A DNA stretch of 64,000 nucleotides, taken from NCBI GenBank assembly GCA_039817415.1, contig JBCBVV010000001.1, positions 389,582 through 453,581 of the forward strand. Reading direction: 5' to 3'. Position 1 is the stretch's first letter, and each line of letters opens with the position of its first letter. Position numbers and translations under genes: made by a program. Source of the stretch: JALEFZ01 sp039817415 (lineage in GTDB: Bacteria > Bacteroidota > Bacteroidia > J057). Below the pieces are notes generated by a model, which was given only the letters and a program-made list of their open reading frames with translations, did not search any database and was not told the origin of the DNA. Shown here one piece after another: positions 1 to 8,061 of this stretch.

Positions 1-186
1 AGTTAGTAAGTTTCATATGTAATTCAATTAATGGAATATTTTCAAATAGCAAAATAAGAAAATCAGTCTATGCCCCCACAAGAAGCATTGAAATCTCGAT
101 GAATGCCCTCTTTTTTTGGACCATTTTTCCCGTCAGGGGAAAGGGCTAAGTAGAAGTTGTGTATTTTGGTTAAAATTCAAGATTAC

Positions 187-2637
187 ATGAAAAACTTGCT
201 ATACACATTGGTTTGGCTGCCTTTGATGCTCATTAGCATACAAGGTGTAGCCCAGGGACTTCCTACCATTGAAGAAAAGACAAAGGACATGCAGGCCTTT
301 GAGGGATATGTTCCTTTCTATTATGAAGCCTCAACTGGAAAGATTTTCTGGGAGTTGGATAAACTGAATGCGGAGATTTTATATGTAAATGGGCTTTCTG
401 CTGGTTTAGGTTCCAATGATATCGGTCTTGATAGAAAGCAATTGGGAAATACCCGAATCATCAAGTTTGTTCGTTCTGGGCCAAAAATCCTGATGATGCA
501 GCCTAATCTGGATTACCGAGCCATTAGTGATAATCCCGAAGAGGCTAAGTCAGTTGCAGAAGCCTTTGCCTCTTCTGCTCTCTGGGGGTTCAAAGTAGCT
601 GCACAATCAGACGGTAGGGTGCTAGTTGATGCGACTGATTTCCTCCTGCGAGATGCCCATGGTGTTTCGGACAGACTTCGATCTAGTCGCGAGGGTTCAT
701 ATAAGGTAGACAAAGGTAGATCAGCCATTTATATGGATGCGACCAAAAACTTCCCTAAAAATTCTGAGTTTGATGCCATCATCACTTTCGCTGGACGAGC
801 AGAGGGGAGAAATGTGAGGTCAGTCACCCCTAGTTCAGAGTCTATTACCCTTAGGATGCATCATTCTTTGGTAGAATTGCCCGATAACAATTACCAAGCT
901 AGAAAAACGGACCCAAGAAGCGGGTACTTCGGAATCAGTTATCAAGACTATGCAGTCCCCATTGATCAACCCTTAACTCAGTCCTTTATCAATCGGCATA
1001 GATTGGAGAAAAAGAATCCAAAAGCCAAGCGTAGTGAAGCGGTAGAACCCATTGTCTATTATCTGGATCGAGGAACTCCAGAACCCATTCGTTCTGCTTT
1101 ACTAGAAGGGGCAAGTTGGTGGAATCAAGCTTTTGAAGCGGCGGGCTATATTGATGCTTTTCAGGTAAAAGTTCTTCCTGACGATGCAGATCCTATGGAT
1201 GTCCGTTACAATGTCATCAATTGGGTGCATCGTTCCACCAGAGGCTGGTCTTATGGCTCTTCTGTTTCTGATCCTAGAACTGGAGAAATCATTAAGGGAC
1301 ATGTTTTGTTGGGCTCTTTACGTGTTAGACAGGATTTCCTCATTGCCCAAGGACTCATTGAAGCGTACAAAAACAAGGGAGAAGGTGATCCAAGAATGAT
1401 CGAAATGGCCCTTGCTCGCTTGAGACAGCTCTCCGCTCATGAAGTGGGTCATACCCTAGGGCTTGCACACAACTTTGCCGCCAGTGTGAATGATAGAGCA
1501 TCCGTTATGGATTATCCACATCCTTATTTGAGCATAGATGACCAAGGGAATGTTACCTTCGATGCTGCCTATGAAACCGGAATTGGAGAATGGGACAAGC
1601 GAGCCATCATTTTTGGTTATCAGGACTTTCCTGAGGGTACCGACGAAGAAAAAGCCTTACGCAACATCATTGAGGAGACCATTGACATGGGCCTGCTGTA
1701 TATTTCCGATGACGGAGCGAGAGCAGCCTCTACCGCTCATCCTAGCGCTCATCTTTGGGACAATGGCAAACATGCAGTTGAAGAATTGAATAGGTTAGCT
1801 GGCTTAAGACAAAAGGCACTTGCTTCCTTTGGAGAACACAATATTCCAACAGGTACCCCAATGGCTGAATTGGAAAGAGTATTGGTCCCTCTGTATATGT
1901 CTCATCGCTACCAAGTAAATGCAGTGAGCAAGATGATTGGGGGAGTCAATTACACCTATAAAGTGAAAGGGGATTCACAAGCCCTGCCGACCGCTGTACC
2001 TAAGAAAGAACAGGAAAAAGCACTCAAAGCCCTGCTTTCTACCCTAGATCCAGCCTTTTTAGAAGTACCTGAACACATTCGAAAGATGATTCCTCCTGCT
2101 CCGATTGGATATAGAAAAGGGAGGGAGTTCTTTCCCAGTCAAACAGGAAGAGGTTTTGACCTGCTATCTGCGGCGGGAAGTAGTGTAGAGCATACCTTAA
2201 ATCAATTGCTCCACCCGACCCGACTAGCCAGAGTAGATGAGCAATACTTCGAACAAGGGGGCCTCTCAGTCATGGATATCCTTGATGCTACCTGGGATGC
2301 CACCAAAACAAAGCCTGGAGTAGATCCTAATTTGATGGAAGCCCACCTGAGTAGAATGGCGCAGAAGCGAGTATTGGCTCATTTCCTCAACCTTGCCGGA
2401 GATAAAAATATTTCCCAAGCGGTAGCAGCCTCCGCCGTTTCCAAGGTGAGACAATTAGAAATCATGTTGAGTACGCGATTGCCCTCAAAAAATTCTCAAG
2501 GAAGAATTCACGACCAATATATGGCTGAGCAAATTCGCCAGTTCCGCCTACAACCTGAAGCCTATAACATACCCTCTGCACCCAGAATCCCCGATGGTTC
2601 TCCTATTGGCTGTGGACATGTGGGCCATTTTCACTAG
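187..2637 (+). CDS. Secreted zinc-dependent metalloprotease (DUF5117/DUF4953 type)
   Basis: An exported peptidase of 816 aa, of the zinc metalloprotease type common in Bacteroidota (DUF5117 N-terminal region, DUF4953-like catalytic region). The start at 187 gives a clean signal peptide ending near VAQG; the in-frame TTG at 157 would put 10 polar residues before it. A complete metzincin-like zinc site HEVGHTLGLAHN spans residues 418-429 (H418, H422, H428 as ligands, E419 as base). SVMDY at about 439-443 looks like the Met-turn. Length fits the family (about 800-850 aa). The substrate is unknown; export to the periplasm or surface is inferred from the signal peptide. It is followed 70 nt later by the bcp-like gene and has no other obvious partner. 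Confidence 0.9.
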   Translation: MKNLLYTLVWLPLMLISIQGVAQGLPTIEEKTKDMQAFEGYVPFYYEASTGKIFWELDKLNAEILYVNGLSAGLGSNDIGLDRKQLGNTRIIKFVRSGPKILMMQPNLDYRAISDNPEEAKSVAEAFASSALWGFKVAAQSDGRVLVDATDFLLRDAHGVSDRLRSSREGSYKVDKGRSAIYMDATKNFPKNSEFDAIITFAGRAEGRNVRSVTPSSESITLRMHHSLVELPDNNYQARKTDPRSGYFGISYQDYAVPIDQPLTQSFINRHRLEKKNPKAKRSEAVEPIVYYLDRGTPEPIRSALLEGASWWNQAFEAAGYIDAFQVKVLPDDADPMDVRYNVINWVHRSTRGWSYGSSVSDPRTGEIIKGHVLLGSLRVRQDFLIAQGLIEAYKNKGEGDPRMIEMALARLRQLSAHEVGHTLGLAHNFAASVNDRASVMDYPHPYLSIDDQGNVTFDAAYETGIGEWDKRAIIFGYQDFPEGTDEEKALRNIIEETIDMGLLYISDDGARAASTAHPSAHLWDNGKHAVEELNRLAGLRQKALASFGEHNIPTGTPMAELERVLVPLYMSHRYQVNAVSKMIGGVNYTYKVKGDSQALPTAVPKKEQEKALKALLSTLDPAFLEVPEHIRKMIPPAPIGYRKGREFFPSQTGRGFDLLSAAGSSVEHTLNQLLHPTRLARVDEQYFEQGGLSVMDILDATWDATKTKPGVDPNLMEAHLSRMAQKRVLAHFLNLAGDKNISQAVAASAVSKVRQLEIMLSTRLPSKNSQGRIHDQYMAEQIRQFRLQPEAYNIPSAPRIPDGSPIGCGHVGHFH

Positions 2638-2707
2638 GAAGTGTTAGATGTGATTAAGAATTGCCTTAACAAAACGGCCACTTCGTCTGTTGAACAAAAT
2701 AAAAAAC

Positions 2708-3184
2708 ATGGCACACGAATATCTGGCTGTCGGTGCACAAGCACCGGATGTAAAGGTTAAAAATAATGCTGGAGAAGAAGTATCTCTGGCTGACCTAAAA
2801 GGAAAGAAAGTTGTGGTATTCTTTTATCCCAAAGCAAATAGCCCCTCTTGTACCAAGGAAGCTGTGAGCTTAAAAGATCACCACAAAGCGCTTCAAGATT
2901 TAGGCTATGAAGTGATTGGCGTGAGTCCGGATAAAGAGAAGTCCTTGACCAACTTCATCAACAAACACGAACTTCCTTATACACTTTGGTCTGATCCTGA
3001 GAATGAATTGACAGAGGCTTTTGGTGCTTGGGGCGAGAAGAGCATGTATGGCAAGACCTACATGGGCCTTCTTAGAAGTACTTTTTTGATTGACGAAGAA
3101 GGCAAGGTGTCTCACGTGATTGAAAAGGTAAAAACCAAGGAGCATGCGCAGCAAATCCTTGCCATGCTGGCAGAAGCTGTTTAA
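2708..3184 (+). CDS. bcp: Bcp/PrxQ-type peroxiredoxin, one-cysteine form
   Basis: A cytoplasmic thiol peroxidase of 158 aa that reduces hydroperoxides with electrons from thioredoxin or another thiol. ATG 2708 is preferred to the TTG at 2690 because MAHEYLAVGAQAPD is the normal family N-terminus. The active-site segment PKANSPSCTKEA carries the peroxidatic Cys48. Most Bcp/PrxQ proteins have a resolving cysteine five residues later; here that position is Val53 and the protein has no other cysteine. It should therefore act as a 1-Cys enzyme, resolved by an external thiol. A strong terminator follows at 3204-3239. Confidence 0.92.
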   Translation: MAHEYLAVGAQAPDVKVKNNAGEEVSLADLKGKKVVVFFYPKANSPSCTKEAVSLKDHHKALQDLGYEVIGVSPDKEKSLTNFINKHELPYTLWSDPENELTEAFGAWGEKSMYGKTYMGLLRSTFLIDEEGKVSHVIEKVKTKEHAQQILAMLAEAV

Positions 3185-3203
3185 GTCATCCCATATACTG
3201 ATG

Positions 3204-3239
3204 AAAAAGGACTGCTGAATCTTTTAGCAGTCCTTTTTT
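3204..3239 (+). terminator. Intrinsic terminator after bcp
   Basis: A perfect stem of at least 10 bp (AAGGACTGCT at 3207-3216 pairs with 3226-3235) with a short loop. It is flanked by an A-run and followed by a T-run to 3239. It ends the peroxiredoxin transcript. Confidence 0.88.
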
Positions 3240-3268
3240 GTATTTATTTTGCTCCAAATAACGACTGT

Positions 3269-3682
3269 ATGCAAACTCCATTAACTTCGAACCTGGCTTC
3301 TCTACTCCTTCGGTTGGGATTTGGCCTCTATCTCCTATTGGGACATGGGTGGAGCAAAGTGATCAAGCTTTTCTCTGGTGGTGAAATACAATTCACAGAC
3401 CTATTTGGTCTCTCCCCCGAATTAAATTTAGGTTTCACTGCCTTTGCTGAGGCCTTTTGTGCCCTCATGGTGGTGATTGGCTTCCGTACTAGGCTTTTTG
3501 TATGGCCCATTATTCTGGTGATGTTCGTTATTGTTGCCTTTGTAAAAGTAGATGCAGGTTGGGTAGGTAGCAATTCCAGAGAATTGGCTATGATGTATTT
3601 GATTCCCTTTATAGCTATTTTTATCCTAGGCAGTGGCAAATATTCAGTTGACCATTTGCTCGAAAGCCGTAAGATAGTCTGA
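3269..3682 (+). CDS. DoxX family membrane protein
   Basis: A small inner-membrane protein of 137 aa with four predicted helices (about residues 8-25, 50-72, 75-95 and 105-125). The opening LLLRLGFGLYLLLGHGWSK and the later GFRTRLFVWP segment match DoxX/TQO-small-subunit-like proteins. Some relatives take part in thiosulfate:quinone oxidation or in thiol and redox homeostasis, but the role of short DoxX proteins in Bacteroidota is mostly unknown. The gene starts 29 nt after the bcp terminator and lies 42 nt upstream of the universal stress protein gene, so the two may be cotranscribed as a stress-related pair. That functional link is inference from position only. Confidence 0.8.
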   Translation: MQTPLTSNLASLLLRLGFGLYLLLGHGWSKVIKLFSGGEIQFTDLFGLSPELNLGFTAFAEAFCALMVVIGFRTRLFVWPIILVMFVIVAFVKVDAGWVGSNSRELAMMYLIPFIAIFILGSGKYSVDHLLESRKIV

Positions 3683-3724
3683 TTTCCTACTACTTATAAC
3701 CAAGCTTCCAAAAACACATACATT

Positions 3725-4582
3725 ATGTCTGATCTGAGTTCCTTTGAATCCGTCTTTCGGAGAGCCCTACGAAATAGATTCACCTATGAATCGCTGGATT
3801 TTGAACGTATTCTTATCATCACTGATATGGAGAAGGAAGAAAGCGATGCATATGCCGATAAAATTCGCTCTTTCCTGCATGCTACTATCAGAAAGGACAC
3901 CTACCACTTGGAGGTCTGGAACCACGATGACTACAGTCCATGGCCTAGAATGAAGGAAAGAATTCGACAGCATGAAGCTGATCTCCTCATTACCTACAGA
4001 ATGTTATGGGCTCAAGATATAACCGTCAATAAGAGTTTGGGATCTTATGTAGACCTCCTTTCTCAGGATACAGATTTTCCTGTCTTGGTTACCCCACACC
4101 CTAAACTCTACAGCATGGATCATATACTAAAGGAGGAAGGGGCTGTATTAGTAGCAACTGAACATGTTGTAGAGGATGATCGGATGGTCAATTTTGCCTT
4201 AAAATTTGCAGTACCTCAGGCTCCCTTGATTCTCGTTCACATAGAGGATGAGGATACCTACAAGTATTATATGAACTCCATTAGGAAGATACCTGAAATT
4301 TCTACGGAGGCGGCTGAGACAACCCTGAGGGATCAACTTCTGGCAGACCCGATTCATTATGCGGAGTCCATCACAGAAGTTCTCAAAGAAAAAAGACCAG
4401 ATATCACGGTCGAAACTTATATCCGTTTTGGGCACTTGGTATCGGCTTACCGAGAACTCCTAGAAAAATATACAGCAGATTTATTGGTGATGAATACCAA
4501 GGATGATACCCAATTGGCCATGCATTCGGTCGGTTATTCCTTAGCGGTAGAATTTCGCCAAACACCCGTTTTGTTGCTTTAG
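3725..4582 (+). CDS. Universal stress protein family, tandem USP-like protein
   Basis: A cytoplasmic protein of 285 aa built as two divergent USP-fold halves (about residues 25-140 and 138-285). The second half has the recognisable pattern: ILVHIEDEDTY strand, helical region, ITVETYIRFGH, then ADLLVMNTKDD and a final PVLLL strand. The canonical ATP-binding signature G-2x-G-9x-G(S/T) is not visible; MHSVGYSLAVEF stands where the last glycine/serine loop would be. It may therefore not bind ATP in the usual way. Two-domain USPs are common in Bacteroidota and act as stress-response accessory proteins without a fixed pathway. It probably forms a unit with doxX upstream and converges on the anti-sigma gene 8 nt downstream. 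Confidence 0.75.
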   Translation: MSDLSSFESVFRRALRNRFTYESLDFERILIITDMEKEESDAYADKIRSFLHATIRKDTYHLEVWNHDDYSPWPRMKERIRQHEADLLITYRMLWAQDITVNKSLGSYVDLLSQDTDFPVLVTPHPKLYSMDHILKEEGAVLVATEHVVEDDRMVNFALKFAVPQAPLILVHIEDEDTYKYYMNSIRKIPEISTEAAETTLRDQLLADPIHYAESITEVLKEKRPDITVETYIRFGHLVSAYRELLEKYTADLLVMNTKDDTQLAMHSVGYSLAVEFRQTPVLLL

Positions 4583-4590
4583 GAACAATC

Positions 4591-5232
4591 CTAAGGGGTA
4601 GGTCTAAGGGAGGAATCTTGCCATTGCCAGGTTTCTCCTTTTTTTATGACGACTTGCTCGTTTTTGCTGCGAATGATGGTCATTTTGGCTGAAGATCGAA
4701 GGAAAATATGCCCATTTGAAGCAGTCACACTCAAGCTATCCTTCCCATTGACCAAAAACTGAACCTTTCCCTCTTCCAACTGACCCATATTCATTGCCTG
4801 CTCTGCACGAGCGGCACGAATTCTATTGTCTAGGATTATCCAATCGGGAGTGGAAAGTGCAGGAATATCCTCTACAGGCTCTGTACTACGGTTAAGAAAA
4901 ACGGCATATATAGCTGTGAGGAGTAGAAAACCTCCAATAAGCATGGCCACTGTCAAGCTAAAGGTATTGACTTTCTTTTCACTTGGGCTAGAAAGACTGA
5001 GGGTGGAAAGTTTACCTTCCAACTTCTGCCATGAATGTTGTGGATCAGGGATTTCGGCCTCAGGGTGAAGCTTTAGTTGTTCCCATAGCTCGCTCATGTG
5101 GTCGAAATACATGGCATGCTTTTCATGCTCATCAACCCAATGGCGTAGGTTATTCTCTTCCACCAAATCAATATCCCCTGAAAGATACTTTACAACCAGG
5201 TGTTGATACTTTATGTCGGGTACAAAGGCCAT
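4591..5232 (-). CDS. FecR-like anti-sigma factor, short form
   Basis: A putative membrane anti-sigma factor of 213 aa. ATG 5232 is preferred to TTG 5238. Residues 1-80 form a helical cytoplasmic part (YQHLVVKYLSGDIDLVEENNLRHWV), as in the anti-sigma domain of FecR proteins. One membrane helix lies near residues 92-114 (VAMLIGGFLLLTAIYAVFL). The periplasmic part keeps a FecR-like repeat (FLVNGKDSLSVTASNGHIFL, then VVIKKGETWQW). It is much shorter than usual (about 300-390 aa) and lacks the C-terminal domain that talks to a TonB-dependent transducer. It lies on the same strand as the ECF sigma gene at 5767-6198, its likely partner, and no SusC/TonB receptor is adjacent. Confidence 0.7.
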   Translation of the reverse strand: MAFVPDIKYQHLVVKYLSGDIDLVEENNLRHWVDEHEKHAMYFDHMSELWEQLKLHPEAEIPDPQHSWQKLEGKLSTLSLSSPSEKKVNTFSLTVAMLIGGFLLLTAIYAVFLNRSTEPVEDIPALSTPDWIILDNRIRAARAEQAMNMGQLEEGKVQFLVNGKDSLSVTASNGHIFLRSSAKMTIIRSKNEQVVIKKGETWQWQDSSLRPTP

Positions 5233-5238
5233 GTCCAA

Positions 5239-5766
5239 AAGTAAGAAAGTAGGAAGAAGGTTCGCAATTTCGAAGGAGATTTGTTGATCAACTTCTTCTC
5301 AAAAAGATAGGAGCCAGCATATTTGCCGACTCCTAATGAAAATAATACCTACCTAATAATCTTCTAAGCGACCATCATGAGCACCTTTTCAGGCTCATTG
5401 GCCATTTGGCAGTAGTACTGACAAGCCCTGAAATACAAATGAATTCCGATAGAGATGAGGGAAGTGAGGGTGAGGAAGTTGAAGAATGCGAGGTCTTTCA
5501 TTTTTTCAGGCTTTGCAGAGTGAGCGCAAAAGACCCTCAGCATCAGTCCGGTAGGAGGACCGCACATGGTGATCTTTCATGTATTGGGTTTGTTTTGACC
5601 AGAAAAGTAAAAGGTCTACCTCCTGATGCAATTACGAGTTACGAAAGTTTTTTTAAGTCAAAAAGATATAGATACAGAGACCGTTTGATTCGGACAGTCA
5701 ATGGTTGGATTCACAGGGTAAGTGGTGAGAAGATTCTTCGGGAATGGCCAATTATCCGCCTACATT
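5239..5766. other. Sigma/anti-sigma spacer
   Basis: This 528-bp stretch separates the sigma gene from its presumed anti-sigma gene, which usually nearly abut. The only coding candidate is a short minus-strand hydrophobic ORF (5364-5501, listed separately). The plus-strand frame through here has a highly charged, low-complexity translation and runs antisense into the sigma gene. I see no hairpin terminator that would separate the two genes. Confidence 0.4.
5364..5501 (-). CDS. Possible small membrane protein
   Basis: A 45-aa ORF read from ATG 5501. It can be extended in frame to ATG 5567, giving 67 aa. It encodes one strongly hydrophobic segment (LAFFNFLTLTSLISIGIHLYF) followed by a Cys-containing polar tail ending EKVLMMVA. 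The single-helix layout and its place between an ECF sigma gene and an anti-sigma gene on the same strand make a real small protein plausible. I recognise no family and no clear ribosome binding site, so the call is tentative. Confidence 0.3.
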   Translation of the reverse strand: MKDLAFFNFLTLTSLISIGIHLYFRACQYYCQMANEPEKVLMMVA

Positions 5767-6198
5767 CTAGGGAAGGAGCTGCGCCATCGCTCCAGAAAGG
5801 AGGGCAGACAGGTCATTGATTGTCAGGTCCATACTTTGAGCTGCGTCTTTCAAACTGGATCCTTTCCAAATTACAAGTTCTATGCTTCGTTGCTCCTCAG
5901 GGGATAGCTTCTTCACAGCTTTTTCAAGCTCAGAATGCTCGGGAGGGACGACATTACTCTCCACAATCATGTCATCCAGACTCGTTTGCAAAAATTGAAG
6001 ATGAGATTCTCCGGAGGTGATTTTGCCCTTCTTCTCCCATAAATCGAAAAAAAGTTGATGAATCATGCTTTCCGCATCTTCCTGGGGCACCCCCTTTTCC
6101 TTGGCTTGAAGGAAAAGCATACTAAAATAACTTTCGTAGGCCTCTCGCAAGGCCGTGATTTTCCCTTCTGCCAGTTGTTGGTGGAGATCGCGTTCCAT
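5767..6198 (-). CDS. ECF-type sigma factor, divergent and short
   Basis: A 143-aa sigma-70-like regulator. Residues 8-60 resemble region 2: EGKITALREAYESYF, then PQEDAESMIHQLFFDLWEKK, equivalent to the DAEDLVQEVFxxLW core-binding helix. Residues 93-140 resemble region 4: KKLSPEEQRSIELVIWKGSSLKDAAQSM, then a divergent recognition helix. Typical ECF factors are 165-200 aa, so the linker and region 4 are shortened, and the usual Arg-rich end of the recognition helix is replaced by LSALLSGAMAQLL. That raises doubt about its DNA binding. The FecR-like gene downstream on the same strand probably encodes its antagonist. The gene is divergent from ubiA, with 97 nt between. Confidence 0.68.
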   Translation of the reverse strand: MERDLHQQLAEGKITALREAYESYFSMLFLQAKEKGVPQEDAESMIHQLFFDLWEKKGKITSGESHLQFLQTSLDDMIVESNVVPPEHSELEKAVKKLSPEEQRSIELVIWKGSSLKDAAQSMDLTINDLSALLSGAMAQLLP

Positions 6199-6295
6199 AA
6201 AATCGAAATTACAGCAAAGTCATTCAACTGCCAAGTTTTATTGCTGACACATTCGTCGCCAATTCTTCGGAAGAATCTGTTTATTTGCATCCTGA

Positions 6296-7180
6296 ATGAA
6301 TAAGCAGCGATTGATATCCTATATCAAGTTGTTGAGGCCACATCAATATGTCAAGAACCTCACCCTTTTCCTGCCAGCCTTCTTTTCTTTGAGGTTGCTG
6401 GAGCAAGAGGTATGGCTTCGAACCTCCGCTGGTGTATTGGGATTTTCATTGGTTGCCAGTGGAGTCTATATCCTGAACGATTATCTCGATATAGAGGCAG
6501 ATAGGGACCACCCCGTCAAGAAACATCGTCCTTTGGCCGCTGGTGAGGTAAAGAAGTTCAATGCCATTGGGATCATGATGGGACTTTTTGGCTTAGGGAT
6601 TCCCCTTTTCTATTTCCTTGAGCCCTACGCTTTTTATATGGTTTCTGCTTATGCCTTCATGAATATCCTCTATTCCATTTGGCTGAAGCATATTCCCATC
6701 ATTGATGTGAGTATAGTCGCGCTCGGCTTTATATTCCGAATTGCTACCGGTGCCTTTTTGGCCTCCCCCTTTATTCCGTTGACCTCATGGATAGTTATCA
6801 TGATTTACCTAGGGGCGCTTTTTATTGGACTGGCGAAAAGAAGGGAGGATGTAAAACTAGCTGGCGAAGGAAGGGAAACGCGTAAAGCCATAAAGGGATA
6901 CAACCTTGAATTTATCAATGCAGCGATGGTCATCATGGCCTCTGTTATGATAGTCGCCTACATATCTTATACCCTTGATAAAGACATCCAACAAAAATTC
7001 AACTCTGAATACCTTTACGTTACCGTCTTCTTTGTGCTTTTGGGTGTTTTGAGGTACCTCCAGCTTACTTTTGTCGAAGAAAGAAGTGGCAATCCAACAC
7101 AATTGTTCATCAGAGACCCATTTCTGATCCTAACCTTGTCTGGATGGATTTTGACCTTTGCCTGGCTGATTTATGGATAA
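6296..7180 (+). CDS. UbiA-family prenyltransferase (decaprenyl-phosphate phosphoribosyltransferase-like)
   Basis: An integral membrane enzyme of 294 aa with about eight or nine helices. The first Asp-rich motif NDYLDIEADRDHP followed by KKHRPLAAG (residues 62-84) is the diphosphate/Mg site of the UbiA superfamily. The opening LLRPHQYVKNLTLFLPAFFS is typical of the subgroup that transfers phosphoribose to polyprenyl phosphate for cell-wall or glycan sugars, rather than of quinone-forming UbiA or MenA. The second motif region holds AKRREDVKLAGEGRETRKAIKGY. The substrate is inferred from subgroup likeness. A -7-like element (TTTATTTG, 6280-6287) lies 8 nt before the ATG. The 3' end overlaps the convergent dehydrogenase gene by 10 bp. 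Confidence 0.82.
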   Translation: MNKQRLISYIKLLRPHQYVKNLTLFLPAFFSLRLLEQEVWLRTSAGVLGFSLVASGVYILNDYLDIEADRDHPVKKHRPLAAGEVKKFNAIGIMMGLFGLGIPLFYFLEPYAFYMVSAYAFMNILYSIWLKHIPIIDVSIVALGFIFRIATGAFLASPFIPLTSWIVIMIYLGALFIGLAKRREDVKLAGEGRETRKAIKGYNLEFINAAMVIMASVMIVAYISYTLDKDIQQKFNSEYLYVTVFFVLLGVLRYLQLTFVEERSGNPTQLFIRDPFLILTLSGWILTFAWLIYG

Positions 7181-8022
7181 TCGTAAAACCCCTTCCCTGT
7201 TTTCCTTCCAAAATGTCCTGCATCTACTTTTTTCTGCTGGATTCTTCCGGGCCTGAAACGATCTTCGTAGAAAAAGGCCTCATACATAGATTGACTTACC
7301 GAATGGTTGGTTTCAATCCCGATTAAGTCCATCAGCTCAAATGGTCCCATACGAAAACCACTGCTCTTGATGAGGCGATCCACAGCAGCAAAATCGGCTG
7401 TTTGTTCTTCGACAATTCGTTGGCTTTCCAAGTAAAATTGCCTAGCCACTCGATTGACGATAAAACCCGGCTCATCCTTGGTATGAACAGCTGTTTTATT
7501 CAATTTTCTGGAAAAGACTGCGATGGATTCCATAACTTCTTCGGAGGTTGCTACTCCAGAAATAATTTCTACCAACTTCATGATGGGGGCAGGATTGAAG
7601 AAATGCAGCCCAATGACACGTTCGGGGCGTTCTAGCCCTGCAGCGATTCTAGTAATAGGAATGGTAGAGGTATTGGAAGCAATGATACAGGAGGGATCAT
7701 TTTGCCTTTCAATGGGCAACAGTACCTTTTGCTTAAGGTCTAATCTTTCGGGTACGGCTTCAATGATCAGGTCTGCTACCAAATCTTCTGTATCAGTGGA
7801 GTACCCCATTCTCACCAGCACCTTATCCTTATCATCCTCTGACATTTTCCCTTTCTCCACAGACTTGGCAAGGAATTTCTTCGAATAGGCATGGGCATTT
7901 GCCAAGACATCTTCCTTGATATCGAAGAGCAAACAATCATATCCTGCTCTGGCAACAGTTAAGGCTATCCCTCTTCCCATTACCCCTCCACCAAGGACGG
8001 CAACTTTTTTGATCTCGTGCAT
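7171..8022 (-). CDS. 3-hydroxybutyryl-CoA / 3-hydroxyacyl-CoA dehydrogenase
   Basis: An NAD-dependent cytoplasmic enzyme of 283 aa that interconverts 3-hydroxyacyl-CoA and 3-ketoacyl-CoA. The Rossmann motif GGGVMGRGIA (residues 11-20) binds the dinucleotide. The catalytic region contains ASNTSTIPI and GLHFFNPAPIMKLVEI (catalytic His of the HFFNP motif), and GFIVNRVARQFYLE begins the C-terminal dimerisation domain. Length matches single-domain Hbd enzymes. It stands alone on the minus strand, so butyrate/PHB-type metabolism cannot be told from fatty-acid or aromatic-acid degradation. It is convergent with ubiA, with a 10-bp overlap. Confidence 0.92.
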   Translation of the reverse strand: MHEIKKVAVLGGGVMGRGIALTVARAGYDCLLFDIKEDVLANAHAYSKKFLAKSVEKGKMSEDDKDKVLVRMGYSTDTEDLVADLIIEAVPERLDLKQKVLLPIERQNDPSCIIASNTSTIPITRIAAGLERPERVIGLHFFNPAPIMKLVEIISGVATSEEVMESIAVFSRKLNKTAVHTKDEPGFIVNRVARQFYLESQRIVEEQTADFAAVDRLIKSSGFRMGPFELMDLIGIETNHSVSQSMYEAFFYEDRFRPGRIQQKKVDAGHFGRKTGKGFYDYP

Positions 8023-8061
8023 GAATGTAGTTAGTAGTGTATGTTTCTTAGCATAAGGTGC

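Noticed and set aside
5406..5819. 137-aa plus-strand frame
   Set aside because: It lies antisense to the small ORF and overlaps the end of the sigma gene; the translation is charged and low in hydrophobic core, with no family likeness.
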